Counted from the stretch's first letter, positions 37,039 through 45,093 are shown. The stretch: DNA of 64,000 bases from Thiocapsa sp. (GCF_018399035.1 NZ_CP073760.1:496001-560000), one strand, 5' to 3'. Translations and numbers: made by a program. Notes: generated by a model not told the origin, from the sequence alone.

Positions 37039-37743
37039 ATGAGCATCAAGGTCGAGCTTCAACCCCAGCCTCAAGGGGACGCCGGCGCGCGGGTTACACC
37101 GAGCTGGCCGATGCTGCGCACGCTGGCCGGCATCGCGACCCTGTCGGGTCTCCTGGTGGTCCTGGTCTACCAGGCCACCAAACCCATCATCGCCGAGAAC
37201 GAGCGGATCTTGACCGAAAAGGCGGTCTTCGAGGTCCTGCCGGGCGCCGTCTCCAAGGTCGACTTCGTGCTGAGCGATCAGGGCCTGGTGCCGGCGGGCG
37301 AGGGTGCCGTCGGCGTCTCGGTCTTCGCTGGATTCGGTGCCGATGGAGAGCTGCGCGGCGTGGCCTTCCCCGCCGCGGCACGCGGCTATCAAGACGTGAT
37401 CCAGTTCCTCTTCGGCTACGATCCCGCCTGCCGATGCATCATCGGCAGCAAGGTCTTGCGATCGACCGAGACGCCCGGGTTGGGCGACAAGATCGACTCC
37501 GATCCGGTCTTTCTCGAGAACTTCGCGGCGCTCGACGTCAGCCTGAATCCCGAAGGCACCGGGTTGGCCAACCCGATCGTCCATGTCGCCCAAGGCACCA
37601 AGACCAAGCCCTGGCAGATCGACGGGATCTCGGGGGCGACCATTTCCGTGAAGGCGATGACACGTGCGCTGCAGGATGCCGCCAGCAGGTTCGTCCCGAC
37701 GATTCAGGGCGATCTCGCCACGCTGACGGCGGAAGCGCCATGA
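37039..37743 (+). CDS. rnfG: Rnf complex subunit G
   Basis: A 234-residue flavoprotein with one N-terminal membrane helix (TLAGIATLSGLLVVLVYQAT) and a periplasmic FMN domain. The covalent FMN site is DGISGATISVKAM (threonine about 200), the SGATxS motif that ApbE modifies. No apbE is in the window. Confidence 0.94.
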   Translation: MSIKVELQPQPQGDAGARVTPSWPMLRTLAGIATLSGLLVVLVYQATKPIIAENERILTEKAVFEVLPGAVSKVDFVLSDQGLVPAGEGAVGVSVFAGFGADGELRGVAFPAAARGYQDVIQFLFGYDPACRCIIGSKVLRSTETPGLGDKIDSDPVFLENFAALDVSLNPEGTGLANPIVHVAQGTKTKPWQIDGISGATISVKAMTRALQDAASRFVPTIQGDLATLTAEAP

Positions 37744-37776
37744 CCCGGACCATCTCCTCGCACCGAGGCATGAACA

Positions 37777-38439
37777 ATGGCTGAACTGCCCAATCCACAG
37801 GAAAGACTGAGCCCGGATACCTTCCTCCGGGGACTCTGGAAAGAGAATCCGGTTTTCGTGATGCTGCTCGGGATGTGTCCGGTGCTGGCCGTCACCAACA
37901 CGACCATCAACGCCATCGCGATGGGGCTGGCGACGACCTTCGTGCTGGTGTGCTCGAGCGTGCTGATCTCGCTGCTGCGCAACTGGATCCCCAAACAGGT
38001 CCGTATCGCCAGCTATATCATCATCATCGCGACCTTCGTCACCATCGTCGACTACGGGATTCAGGCGATCAGCCTGGAGCTCTATGCCGCGCTCGGCGCC
38101 TTCATTCAGTTGATCGTGGCAAACTGCGTCATCCTCGGGCGCGCCGAGGCCTATGCCTCGAAACAGCGCCTGCACACGACGCTGGTGAACAGTCTCGGGA
38201 TGGGCGCGGGTTTCACTCTCGCACTGCTCGCACTCGGTACCGTTCGGGAGATCCTCGGCAGCGGCAGCATTCTCGGGATCGCCCTGTTCGGAGAAGGCTT
38301 CCAACCCTGGGTGGTGATGATTCTTCCGCCGGGCGGCTTCTTCGTGCTCGGGGTCTGGCTGCTGCTCTTCAACTGGCTACGTCTGCGCAAGGAGCGCAAG
38401 GTCATGGAACAATCCGGGGTCGCCGCCAATGCAGGATGA
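37777..38439 (+). CDS. rnfE: Rnf complex subunit E
   Basis: A 220-residue, six-helix membrane subunit homologous to NqrD. It shows ENPVFVMLLGMCPVLAVTNT (about 25-44) and the NCVILGRAEAYA segment (about 110-121). The cysteines in these segments pair with those of RnfA to hold the membrane iron-sulfur centre known in Nqr/Rnf structures. It overlaps rnfA by 11 bases. Confidence 0.94.
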   Translation: MAELPNPQERLSPDTFLRGLWKENPVFVMLLGMCPVLAVTNTTINAIAMGLATTFVLVCSSVLISLLRNWIPKQVRIASYIIIIATFVTIVDYGIQAISLELYAALGAFIQLIVANCVILGRAEAYASKQRLHTTLVNSLGMGAGFTLALLALGTVREILGSGSILGIALFGEGFQPWVVMILPPGGFFVLGVWLLLFNWLRLRKERKVMEQSGVAANAG

Positions 38440-39019
38440 GTCGCTCTATTTCATCTTTCTGAATGCCGCCGTCGTCAATAACTTCGTCTTGGCGCTCTTT
38501 CTCGGCATTTGTCCCATCCTCGGGGTCTCGGCGAAGAAAGAGACCGCGTGGAACATGGGCCTGGCGGTCATCTTCGTGATGCTGGTGAGCTCCATGAGCG
38601 CCTACGCCATCAATTTGCTCTTGACCGAGCTGGACATGCTCTTCCTGCGGCTGATCTGCTATATCGCGGTGATCGCCTCGGCGGTGCAATTGGTCGAGAT
38701 GTTCATCAAGCGCTACAGCCCCGCGCTCTTTCGCTCGCTCGGCATCTTCCTGCCGTTAATCACGACCAACTGCGCCATCCTGGGTCTCGCGCTCTTTCAG
38801 ACCGCGAAGGAATACGACTTCGTGCAGAGCCTGGTCTATGCACTCGGCGCGGGAATCGGCTTCATGCTTGCCTTGATGCTGATGGCCGGGCTGCGCGAGA
38901 AGCTCGAGCTCGCACGCGTGCCGAGCGTCAGCCAGGGCGCGGCCATGAGCCTCATGCTGGCGGGTCTTCTCTCACTCGCCTTCATGGGCTTCGCCGGACT
39001 CGGAGGCTCGCATGGTTAA
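38429..39019 (+). CDS. rnfA: Rnf complex subunit A
   Basis: A 196-residue, six-helix subunit homologous to NqrE, in inverted topology to RnfE. It shows NNFVLALFLGICPILGVS (about 17-34) and TTNCAILGLAL (about 108-118), the two cysteine-bearing half helices. Its last 8 bases overlap the start of the small cysteine-rich gene. Confidence 0.95.
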   Translation: MQDESLYFIFLNAAVVNNFVLALFLGICPILGVSAKKETAWNMGLAVIFVMLVSSMSAYAINLLLTELDMLFLRLICYIAVIASAVQLVEMFIKRYSPALFRSLGIFLPLITTNCAILGLALFQTAKEYDFVQSLVYALGAGIGFMLALMLMAGLREKLELARVPSVSQGAAMSLMLAGLLSLAFMGFAGLGGSHG

Positions 39020-39179
39020 GGTCATCTTGGCCTCCCTGATCATCTTTCTGGTGCTCGCGGCTTGGGTCCTGGTGGAGCACCTCTATGCCGCCTTCGCGGC
39101 CCGTCATCCGGAGCTCGGACCCTTCCGACGCAATGACGGCGGCTGCTCATGCGGCAGCGGAAGCTGCGAGCGGCGCTGA
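39012..39179 (+). CDS. Small cysteine-rich membrane peptide at the end of the rnf genes
   Basis: A 55-residue frame starting ATG 39012, inside the end of rnfA. One N-terminal membrane helix (VILASLIIFLVLAAWVLVEH) is followed by a short tail ending GGCSCGSGSC. The layout recalls NqrM, the small cysteine-rich factor that supplies iron to the membrane iron-sulfur site of Nqr, whose subunits are homologous to RnfA and RnfE. A similar maturation role here is inference from layout and position. No direct match is claimed. Confidence 0.65.
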   Translation: MVKVILASLIIFLVLAAWVLVEHLYAAFAARHPELGPFRRNDGGCSCGSGSCERR

Positions 39180-39321
39180 TCGGGCGTTGCCTTGCCGAGT
39201 CCGAAAGGGGTTCGAAAGAGGGCATTTTTCAGTGTCTTCGTCGCGCGTGCGACGCGGAAACATCACATCCATCGCGTCTCGGCTCAGATGGAGCCGGAAA
39301 GATCATAGGAGCACCTAAACC

Positions 39322-40182
39322 ATGAGTGAAGCCCCGGCCGATTTGGGTCCGACGACTCAGGCGTTCATCAAGGATTCCAGACGAATCACACCCGAGAGCA
39401 CCGAGGAGATTCGCCATATCACCCTTCGGGTGGCCGATCCGGCGTTTCAGTTCGTCGAAGGCCAAAGCATCGGCGTGGTGGTTCCCGGGCCGCACCCGTT
39501 CGGCAATGCCTACCATGTCCGGCGCTATTCGATCGCCAACGCACGCAGCGTTCCGATCGACACCGGGGTCGAGCTCGATCTTTTGGTGCGTCGCTGCTTC
39601 TATATCGACGAGGTCAGCGGAGAACGCTATCCGGGAATCGCCTCGAACTATCTGTGCAATGCGAAGCCGGGTGCCTCCTTGACCATCGGCGGACCCTATC
39701 TGAGTCCATTCAAGGTGCCGTTGGACAATCGCGCCAACCTGCTCATGCTCGGGACCGGGACCGGCATTGCCCCGTTCCGGGCCTTCGCACAGCTGATCTT
39801 CGAGCGGCGCGGCGATTGGAAGGGGCAGGTTCGGCTGTATTACGGCGGCCGCAGCGGCTTGGATCTCATGTACACCAACGACGAGACCACCGATCTCGCC
39901 AACTATTACGACGAGAAGACCTTCAAGGCGTTCCGGGCGCTCGGCACGCGTCCCTTGATGACGTCCTCGCAGGCATTGGAGCGCGGTCTGACCGACAACG
40001 CCGAGGATGCATTGCACCTCATCAAGGAGCCCAACACCTATGTCTTCCTATCGGGACTGGGCAAGATTGCAGCGGTGTTCGATAAGGTGATGGCGGAGCG
40101 GGTTGGCTCGTCCGAGGAGTGGGCAGCGATCAAGCAGAAGATGATCGACGAGGGACGTTGGTCCGAGCTGATTTATGATTGA
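39322..40182 (+). CDS. Ferredoxin-NADP+ reductase, plant type
   Basis: An FAD enzyme of 286 residues. FAD site RRYSIAN (about 67-73), NADP pyrophosphate loop LGTGTGIAPFRAF (about 143-155), and YYGGRSGLDLMY, FLSGLGKIAAVFDKV toward the C-terminus. It moves electrons between ferredoxin and NADP(H). It is separated from the small membrane peptide by 142 bases but is on the same strand, so it may belong to the same transcription unit as the oxidoreductase and Rnf. Confidence 0.9.
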   Translation: MSEAPADLGPTTQAFIKDSRRITPESTEEIRHITLRVADPAFQFVEGQSIGVVVPGPHPFGNAYHVRRYSIANARSVPIDTGVELDLLVRRCFYIDEVSGERYPGIASNYLCNAKPGASLTIGGPYLSPFKVPLDNRANLLMLGTGTGIAPFRAFAQLIFERRGDWKGQVRLYYGGRSGLDLMYTNDETTDLANYYDEKTFKAFRALGTRPLMTSSQALERGLTDNAEDALHLIKEPNTYVFLSGLGKIAAVFDKVMAERVGSSEEWAAIKQKMIDEGRWSELIYD

Positions 40183-40218
40183 TGCGGGAGATCGACCGAC
40201 CGGTCGGTAGGGTCCGTA

Positions 40219-40246
40219 GGGTGGACGAGCGAGAGCGAAGTCCACC
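40219..40246. repeat. Short palindrome GTGGAC-GTCCAC, copy 2
   Basis: Same block as at 28186-28212, here directly before a 54-bp tandem array. Possible hairpin after the reductase gene. Confidence 0.7.
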
Positions 40247-40260
40247 CGGGTCTGCGCTGT

Positions 40261-40411
40261 TGGGGCTTGGAGGATGGGTTTCGCTGCGCTGTGGATATCC
40301 CTGACCGGCAGCGTTGGGGCTTGGAGGATGGGTTTCGCTGCGCTGTGGATATCCCTGACCGGCAGCGTTGGGGCTTGGAGGATGGGTTTCGCTGCGCTCT
40401 ACCCATCCTAC
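40261..40411. repeat. 54-bp tandem array (two full units plus a part)
   Basis: Units begin TGGGGCTTGGAGGATGGG at 40261, 40315 and 40369, exactly 54 bp apart and virtually identical. The last is cut short and closed by CTCTACCCATCCTAC, which is the inverse of the GGATGGG core, giving a palindrome. The array fills the gap between the reductase and the DUF454 gene. 54 is a multiple of three, so frames stay open through it, but there is no sign that it is translated. Confidence 0.9.
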
Positions 40412-40414
40412 GGC

Positions 40415-40918
40415 TCAGGTCGGGGGATTTCGACGAGATTTCGTGGGATTCGGCGCGCGCGAGAAGCTGTTGAGGTCCAAGCTGACGCGAACCTGCGTTT
40501 GCGGTTTGGGACCCTCGGGACGTGTTCCGAGCCAGAGCGCCACCAGGCACAGAATGACCGCGACCGTCAGCGCCAGCGCAGGCCCCGGGCTGGCGAGCCC
40601 GTACCAGACCGACCAACTGACCGCCATGCTGCCGATGGCCGCGGTCTTGCCGGTCCGGCACATCTCGCCGCGCTCCAAAAAGCCGCGGATCGATGCGCCG
40701 AAGCGCGGGTGCTCGACCAGGAAGCGCACCCGCTTGGGCGAGCTGCGCAGCCACAGCCAGGTCGCGCAGATCCAGAACACCGTCGTCGGCATCAACGGCA
40801 ACACCATCCCCAGAAAGCCCAATCCGAAGCACAGCCAGCCCAACAGGTTGTAAACCCGGCGGCGGCCTTGGCTGACGCTTGCGACAAGAGGGTCTTGCTC
40901 TGGGATGTTGCCGTGCAT
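40415..40918 (-). CDS. DUF454 (YbaN) family membrane protein
   Basis: A 167-residue protein with a long hydrophobic hairpin (about 22-60) carrying the family signature GMVLPLMPTTVFWICATWLW, then a further pair of hydrophobic segments (about 95-130). The function of this family is unknown. ATG 40918 has a GGAG site 7 bases ahead and is preferred to the open start at 40957. The C-terminal tail about 35 residues long is polar and variable. Confidence 0.83.
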   Translation of the reverse strand: MHGNIPEQDPLVASVSQGRRRVYNLLGWLCFGLGFLGMVLPLMPTTVFWICATWLWLRSSPKRVRFLVEHPRFGASIRGFLERGEMCRTGKTAAIGSMAVSWSVWYGLASPGPALALTVAVILCLVALWLGTRPEGPKPQTQVRVSLDLNSFSRAPNPTKSRRNPPT

Positions 40919-41184
40919 CGGGTGCTCCAAGCTGAGGGTCGACTTCCGAAGGGACACCGAGGTTCGACTGACTGAATCCGGGATCGATTCACCTGCGGCT
41001 CCGCTCCATCCAGAAGGACCCTACGACGGCCCGACGGACTGAGAGGACAAGAGTATAGCGGCTCCCGCCCGATACGCCCATCGGCCGGAAGGGGAAGTTG
41101 AGATCGACCGACTCCGCCGCGCCCACTTTGCGGAAACCCCTAAGGTGATTTCCGGGAAAGCATCGACCAACATGTAGGGGCGAC

Positions 41185-41247
41185 TTTAGTCGCCCGGTAA
41201 GCATTGGCAACACGCACGGCCGGGATGATCATTCCCGGAAATCGCCT
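41185..41247. repeat. 63-bp dispersed repeat, copy 1
   Basis: Identical to 49907-49969. It contains TTTAGTCGCCCGG and a second palindromic part CCGGGATGATCATTCCCGG. In this copy it is preceded by GGGGCGAC, completing a GGGCGAC-TTTA-GTCGCCC hairpin. It overlaps the stop of the gene 41246-41674 by 2 bases. The rest of the gap 40919-41184 shows no gene. Confidence 0.88.
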
Positions 41248-41674
41248 AAGGCGTCGGCGCGACGGAGATCCCGCGCGCCGCGAGCCACTGAGTATCCAGC
41301 TCCCATTCAACGGATTCGACCTGCGGTTGCGCCAGAATCAGACCTTGGGCACGCTTCTGGTGGTCGACCAGCCCCTGCTGGGCGGCGATCACCTGCGGAT
41401 CATTGTCCGCCTTGTTGGTCAGATTCGGGTGGATAATGGCGAGAAAACGGTACGCAGGCATGTCGAACGAGCGCGGTGTCGAGATCGTTGCGACCCCGTT
41501 TTCGAACGAGACGACCCGGAAGCGATAGGGATATGAGGAAACCTGCGGATCGGCCTCCAACACCTGATCAAGCTCCCAAACCTGCGGCTTCCAGGCCGAG
41601 CCGATCCAAACGGCCAGCGCGCCGATGACGATGACGCCGATTGCGATACTGTAGATGCGGGTGAAACGATCCAT
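41246..41674 (-). CDS. Membrane-anchored protein of unknown function
   Basis: A 142-residue protein with one N-terminal membrane helix (IYSIAIGVIVIGALAVWIG) and a periplasmic domain. Recognisable stretches are SYPYRFRVVSFENGVATIS and MPAYRFLAIIHPNL. An AGGAGA site precedes ATG 41674. No family is recognised. It is divergent from the cyclase gene with an 85-bp dimer between them. Confidence 0.65.
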   Translation of the reverse strand: MDRFTRIYSIAIGVIVIGALAVWIGSAWKPQVWELDQVLEADPQVSSYPYRFRVVSFENGVATISTPRSFDMPAYRFLAIIHPNLTNKADNDPQVIAAQQGLVDHQKRAQGLILAQPQVESVEWELDTQWLAARGISVAPTP

Positions 41675-41857
41675 CCGGGGGTTTCTCCTGAGGTCGATAC
41701 ATGGCATGACGAGGACGCCGCGAGACATCCCCGATGAAAAAACCAGCTTGCTCCGTTCGGAACAATTGCCCCATGAAAATCGTCAATCACTCCCGATTAC
41801 GGCGAGCCTTTTTTGCCCACGTTCGTCAAACCTGTGCCATTCTTGATGGTAGGGATC

Positions 41858-41941
41858 TAAACCGCGTCCAGAGCGACATGCGTTATTTTCATGTTGTGTC
41901 GGGCTCAAGGATTTTTCCGACCTTTTTGGAGACGCGGTTTA
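41858..41941. repeat. 85-bp-type element, first half of a dimer (84 bp)
   Basis: Ends TAAACCGCGTCC and GAGACGCGGTTTA. The first bases of the interior (CAGAGCGA) match the unit at 8855. A 22-bp AT-rich spacer (41942-41963) follows, like those at 8940 and 13415. Confidence 0.85.
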
Positions 41942-41963
41942 AAATTTAATATTTTTAATACTC

Positions 41964-42049
41964 TAAACCGCGCCAGCTCCGACAGTCGTCGGAGCTGGCG
42001 CGGCCGATCCACTCCAACACATGACGCATACCGCACCGGGCGCGGTTTA
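41964..42049. repeat. 85-bp-type element, second half of a dimer (86 bp)
   Basis: Ends TAAACCGCGCC and GGCGCGGTTTA. Its inner stem is a perfect 11-bp hairpin CCAGCTCCGAC / GTCGGAGCTGG where other copies have a different, imperfect stem at the same place. It ends 16 bases before the ATG of the cyclase gene, the same distance as the copy before qmcA. Confidence 0.88.
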
Positions 42050-42065
42050 GAGGCAGTCTCGTCCA

Positions 42066-43148
42066 ATGCAGCACAGAGACAGACAGTCGTTGGTTGAGGG
42101 TATCTCCGGCCTGGTGCAGCAGGTCTACGACACCGAGAACCCCGACCGACAAGAAGAGGCGATGATCGAGCGGCTCAACCCGTTGCTCGATGCCTTTTTG
42201 CTTGAATCGCAGCCGATCGAAGCGGTCGATGCGACCATCCTGATCGCCGATATCCGCGGTTTCACGGCGCTGACCGAATCCCATCCGCCCCAAACCATTA
42301 TCCGACTGCTCAATCGGTATTTCGCGCGGATGGTCGAGCTGGTGCGCCGTCACGGCGGCGTCGTCGACAAATTCATGGGCGACGCCGTCATGGCGCTCTT
42401 CGGCGCGCCGCTGCGTCGCGACGATCACCTCAGGTGTGCGCTTTCCTGTGCGGTCGAGATGCAGCAGGCGATGCTGGAGCTCAACCGCGAAAGCGAACTG
42501 ATCGGAGAGCCCAGCATCTATGCCGGTATCGCCGTGAACAGCGGCAGCGTGATGGCGGGTAGCTTCGGCTCTCGGGTCTACAATGAGTACACCGTGATCG
42601 GCGACACGGTCAATCTCACCGCGCGGATGGAAGGCTACAGCCTGCGGGGGCAGGTGCTGCTCAGCGATTCCAGCTATGCCTCCGCGCGCGACTACATCGA
42701 CATCGGCAGCGCCAACGCGCTCTTCGTGAAGGGTAAGACGCGCGAGATCACGCTCTACGAGCTGCTCGCCGTCAAAGGGCCGCAACGCTTGGTGGTTCCA
42801 CAGGTCGAGATCCGCCGCTCGCCGCGGGTGCTGGTGGACTTCCCGATCGCCTTCCGTCGGGTCGAGTCCAAGTGCATCCTGGCGCAACGCTTCATGGGCA
42901 AGGCGAACGATCTGAGCTACTACGGGATGAACGCCGACCTGCCCCTGATTCTGCCGCCCTATTCGGAGGTGATTCTGACCTTCGTACCCGAGTTCGGCGC
43001 CGATCCGGCGACCGAGGTCTATGCGCGGGTGCTGCGAACCCAGCCGAGCGATGGATTCCACCGCACCAACCTCGAGTTCACGACGATCGACACGCCCGGG
43101 CACCGACTCGTGAAGCGATACGTCGATCAGCTTCTTTGGCGGCGTTGA
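42066..43148 (+). CDS. Class III nucleotide cyclase fused to a PilZ domain
   Basis: A 360-residue soluble protein. Residues about 52-235 form a class III adenylate/guanylate cyclase catalytic domain. Metal aspartates are in ILIADIRGFT and KFMGDAVMALFGAP, and the transition-state residues are in YTVIGDTVNLTARME (N and R present), so it should be active. Residues about 245-358 form a PilZ domain with RRSPR and DLSYYGM, matching the cyclic di-GMP motifs RxxxR and DxSxxG. The protein may make cAMP under control of cyclic di-GMP; this is inference. It follows an 85-bp dimer. Confidence 0.87.
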   Translation: MQHRDRQSLVEGISGLVQQVYDTENPDRQEEAMIERLNPLLDAFLLESQPIEAVDATILIADIRGFTALTESHPPQTIIRLLNRYFARMVELVRRHGGVVDKFMGDAVMALFGAPLRRDDHLRCALSCAVEMQQAMLELNRESELIGEPSIYAGIAVNSGSVMAGSFGSRVYNEYTVIGDTVNLTARMEGYSLRGQVLLSDSSYASARDYIDIGSANALFVKGKTREITLYELLAVKGPQRLVVPQVEIRRSPRVLVDFPIAFRRVESKCILAQRFMGKANDLSYYGMNADLPLILPPYSEVILTFVPEFGADPATEVYARVLRTQPSDGFHRTNLEFTTIDTPGHRLVKRYVDQLLWRR

Positions 43149-43160
43149 GCGACAGCGCAT

Positions 43161-43402
43161 TCGCTTCGCTCTACGGGGATTCTTGCTTGAGCGTTGGAGC
43201 GGGGAGGATGGGTTTCGCTTCGCTCTACGGGGATTCTTGCTTGAGCGTTGGAGCGGGGAGGATGGGTTTCGCTTCGCTCTACGGGGATTCTTGCTTGAGC
43301 GTTGGAGCGGGGAGGATGGGTTTCGCTTCGCTCTACGGGGATTCTTGCTTGAGCGTTGGAGCGGGGAGGATGGGTTTCGCTTCGCTCTACCCATCCTACG
43401 TG
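43161..43402. repeat. 54-bp tandem array (four units plus parts)
   Basis: Units starting GTTGGAGCGGGGAGGATGGG at 43193, 43247, 43301 and 43355, exactly 54 bp apart and identical by eye. A partial unit lies upstream. The array ends with CTCTACCCATCCTAC. It has the same period and the same GAGGATGGGTTTCGCT core as the array at 40261 but a different remainder. It lies directly after the cyclase gene. Bases 43403-43608 show no gene. Confidence 0.92.
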
Positions 43403-43608
43403 TTTCGGTTGTTTTTGAATCGTTCCTTCGGCGGTCGCAGCGAGCAGAGCTCCCGCTCACTGCTCACTCATCGCCCCTCGCCGCGATGCGACAAAACCTG
43501 TCGCGTCATGAGTGCACTCTAGGTCCATCGCGCACGCCTGCCGAGCGAAAACGTCTCGGATCTCGGCGGGCGCGACTTCCCCGAACAACGGACCGGAGTC
43601 TAAGGATC

Positions 43609-44292
43609 ATGACTACTCGCAAGCCATCCAACCCCACTTTCCGGCGTGACATTGCCTTCCCGCGCCACTATCTGCGCATCGGCATCCTGGACACCCCACT
43701 GCCGATGTCGAGCGGCTGTGGCGTCCAGCCCTCGGAGCCGATGCCGTTCCAGTGGTCGTGCCACGTCGAAACCGAGAGCGGCCTGTTCGACCAGTTCGGA
43801 TTTCTCGATACTCGAGGACTCGACCCGCGCCGCGAGCTGGTCGAAACGCTGCTCGCCGTCATCGCGCGCACCGGAGCGATTCTGGTGCCCTCCGCCCGCG
43901 AGACGGCGCTCCTGCATGGCTTGCACCACCGCCTTGCCGATTCGACAGGAGCACTCGCCGATGCCCTGAGCCGACTGGTGGAGGTCGATCGATTCGCCCA
44001 TCAGCGAGAGAAACCCGCTGCACCTCGGTCCGTCTCGACAGACCACCCGGCGGCGTCGGTCATCTGGCCGGAGGATGCCGTCGATCCCTCTCCCGATCTG
44101 CGCGACGATCGGGCGGCCCAGGCCGCTTACCTCGAGCTCATCGATGCCCGGACGCAGAACATCCGTCGGCGCCAGCTCACCCGTGCGCTGGTTCGTTACG
44201 GGGATCGTCAGCTCTCTGAGCTGGTACACGCCTTCGCCGAGCATACAGGTGGTCATCCGGCCTCGCTCGCGCCGGGTCCGATGCCCAATTGA
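43609..44292 (+). CDS. Protein resembling a degenerate DUF2779 domain
   Basis: A 227-residue protein with a TAAGGA site before ATG 43609. The part ILDTPLPMSSGCGVQPSEPM, PFQWSCHVE and DPRRELVETLLAVIARTGAI resembles the DUF2779 domain (a predicted exonuclease-like fold), but the acidic residues expected in its LDFET-type motif are replaced here by LDTPL. It may therefore be inactive or only distantly related. The second half is helical and polar. The N-terminal extension open to 43183 is translated tandem repeat and is left out. Confidence 0.5.
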   Translation: MTTRKPSNPTFRRDIAFPRHYLRIGILDTPLPMSSGCGVQPSEPMPFQWSCHVETESGLFDQFGFLDTRGLDPRRELVETLLAVIARTGAILVPSARETALLHGLHHRLADSTGALADALSRLVEVDRFAHQREKPAAPRSVSTDHPAASVIWPEDAVDPSPDLRDDRAAQAAYLELIDARTQNIRRRQLTRALVRYGDRQLSELVHAFAEHTGGHPASLAPGPMPN

Positions 44293-44359
44293 TCCGACAT
44301 TGACGAAAACCACCAGGCGGGTCTAAAACCGCCTGTGAAGAATCATCGGAGTGCAACTC

Positions 44360-44725
44360 ATGTCAATCCCGGAGGATGCGGCGCAGGGGAAGGTGTGGCG
44401 GTCGATCGTCGATCTGCTGGATCGGCCGGGACGCGAGAACGCGTTTGTCAGCGTGGTGGATCAGGAGCGCGGGCTCTATGCAAGGCATCCCTGGAGCGTT
44501 GGGGGAGGCGGTGCGTCGGAGCTGAAAGAGCTGATCGAGTCCGCCGCCCGGACCGCTGGCCCCGCCCCGGCCACCCAAGCCCCCGATGACGCCACCCACG
44601 CATCTGGTGACGCAGCTCCCGCTGCGTCACCCGCGCGACGAAGCTTTGCTTCACGGGTTTGCCGACGAGCTGTGGGCTGGGTTTACGCTGATGACGCAGC
44701 TCCCGCTGCGTCACCCACGAGATGA
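44360..44725 (+). pseudogene. Gene stub, possibly from a restriction-modification methylase
   Basis: The first 60-70 codons look coding (RSIVDLLDRPGRENAF, RHPWSVGGGGASELKELIE), then the frame runs into the palindromic repeats at 44599. The HPWSVGGGGASELKE segment is reminiscent of large Eco57I-like methylase/restriction proteins; I hold this only loosely. It is probably a decayed 3' or internal piece. Confidence 0.4.
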
Positions 44726-44830
44726 AGCTTTGCTTCACGGGTTTGCCGGCGAGCGGTTGGCTGGATTCGTGAAGCGGAGCTTCATCTCACGGGTCGCGAA
44801 GCGGGAGCTTCGCGACCAGGGCACGATGAC
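44599..44830. repeat. Cluster of short palindromic repeats
   Basis: Two copies of a unit made of GACGCAGCTCCCGCTGCGTC and GAAGCTTTGCTTCACGGGTTTG start near 44609 and 44695. They are followed by GTGAAGCGGAGCTTCATC and by GCGAAGCGGGAGCTTCGC (near 44806). Each is a small hairpin. The same units recur at 45735-46020. Confidence 0.85.
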
Positions 44831-44943
44831 GAAGGCCTCCTGCTCTTAGATCTGCGTCAGTCGGAGCACTCGCGCGCGGTCGGAGGAGGACTGTTTGAGC
44901 GGTTTACTCGATCCTTGGATCACATCGACAGGCGATGAAACAC

Positions 44944-45093
44944 ATGCGAAGACTCGAGATCACCACCCGGATTGCCGCCGACGGCATCCTGCATCTGCCG
45001 GTGAAGGAGTTTGTCGATCAGGCAACCCGAAGCTCAACCTTCTGCACGGCATTGAGGTCGACCGATTTTCGGGCTTGGCAGAGATCAAACTGA
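44944..45093 (+). pseudogene. Short antitoxin-like N-terminal stub
   Basis: MRRLEITTRIAADGILHLPV looks like the start of a small antitoxin of the DUF2281/AbrB-like sort. After about residue 26 the frame enters the 3' end of the convergent higA gene and no longer resembles that family. The join lies near 45020. Read as a remnant; low certainty. Confidence 0.35.

Noticed and set aside
36466..38304. A 612-codon minus-strand open frame
   Set aside because: It lies opposite rnfD, rnfG and rnfE. Composition is that of an antisense shadow, with no recognisable motif.
4450..42049. Classifying the 85-bp elements as REPINs moved by a RAYT transposase
   Set aside because: The GTAG-type head of REP sequences is not seen and no RAYT gene is in the window, so only a neutral name is used.
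40261..43402. CRISPR arrays
   Set aside because: The 54-bp units are contiguous and identical, with no unique spacers between repeats and no cas genes in the window.
43183..43608. An N-terminal extension of the DUF2779-like protein
   Set aside because: The open frame is translated tandem repeat (period a multiple of three). A good ribosome site and start lie at 43609.
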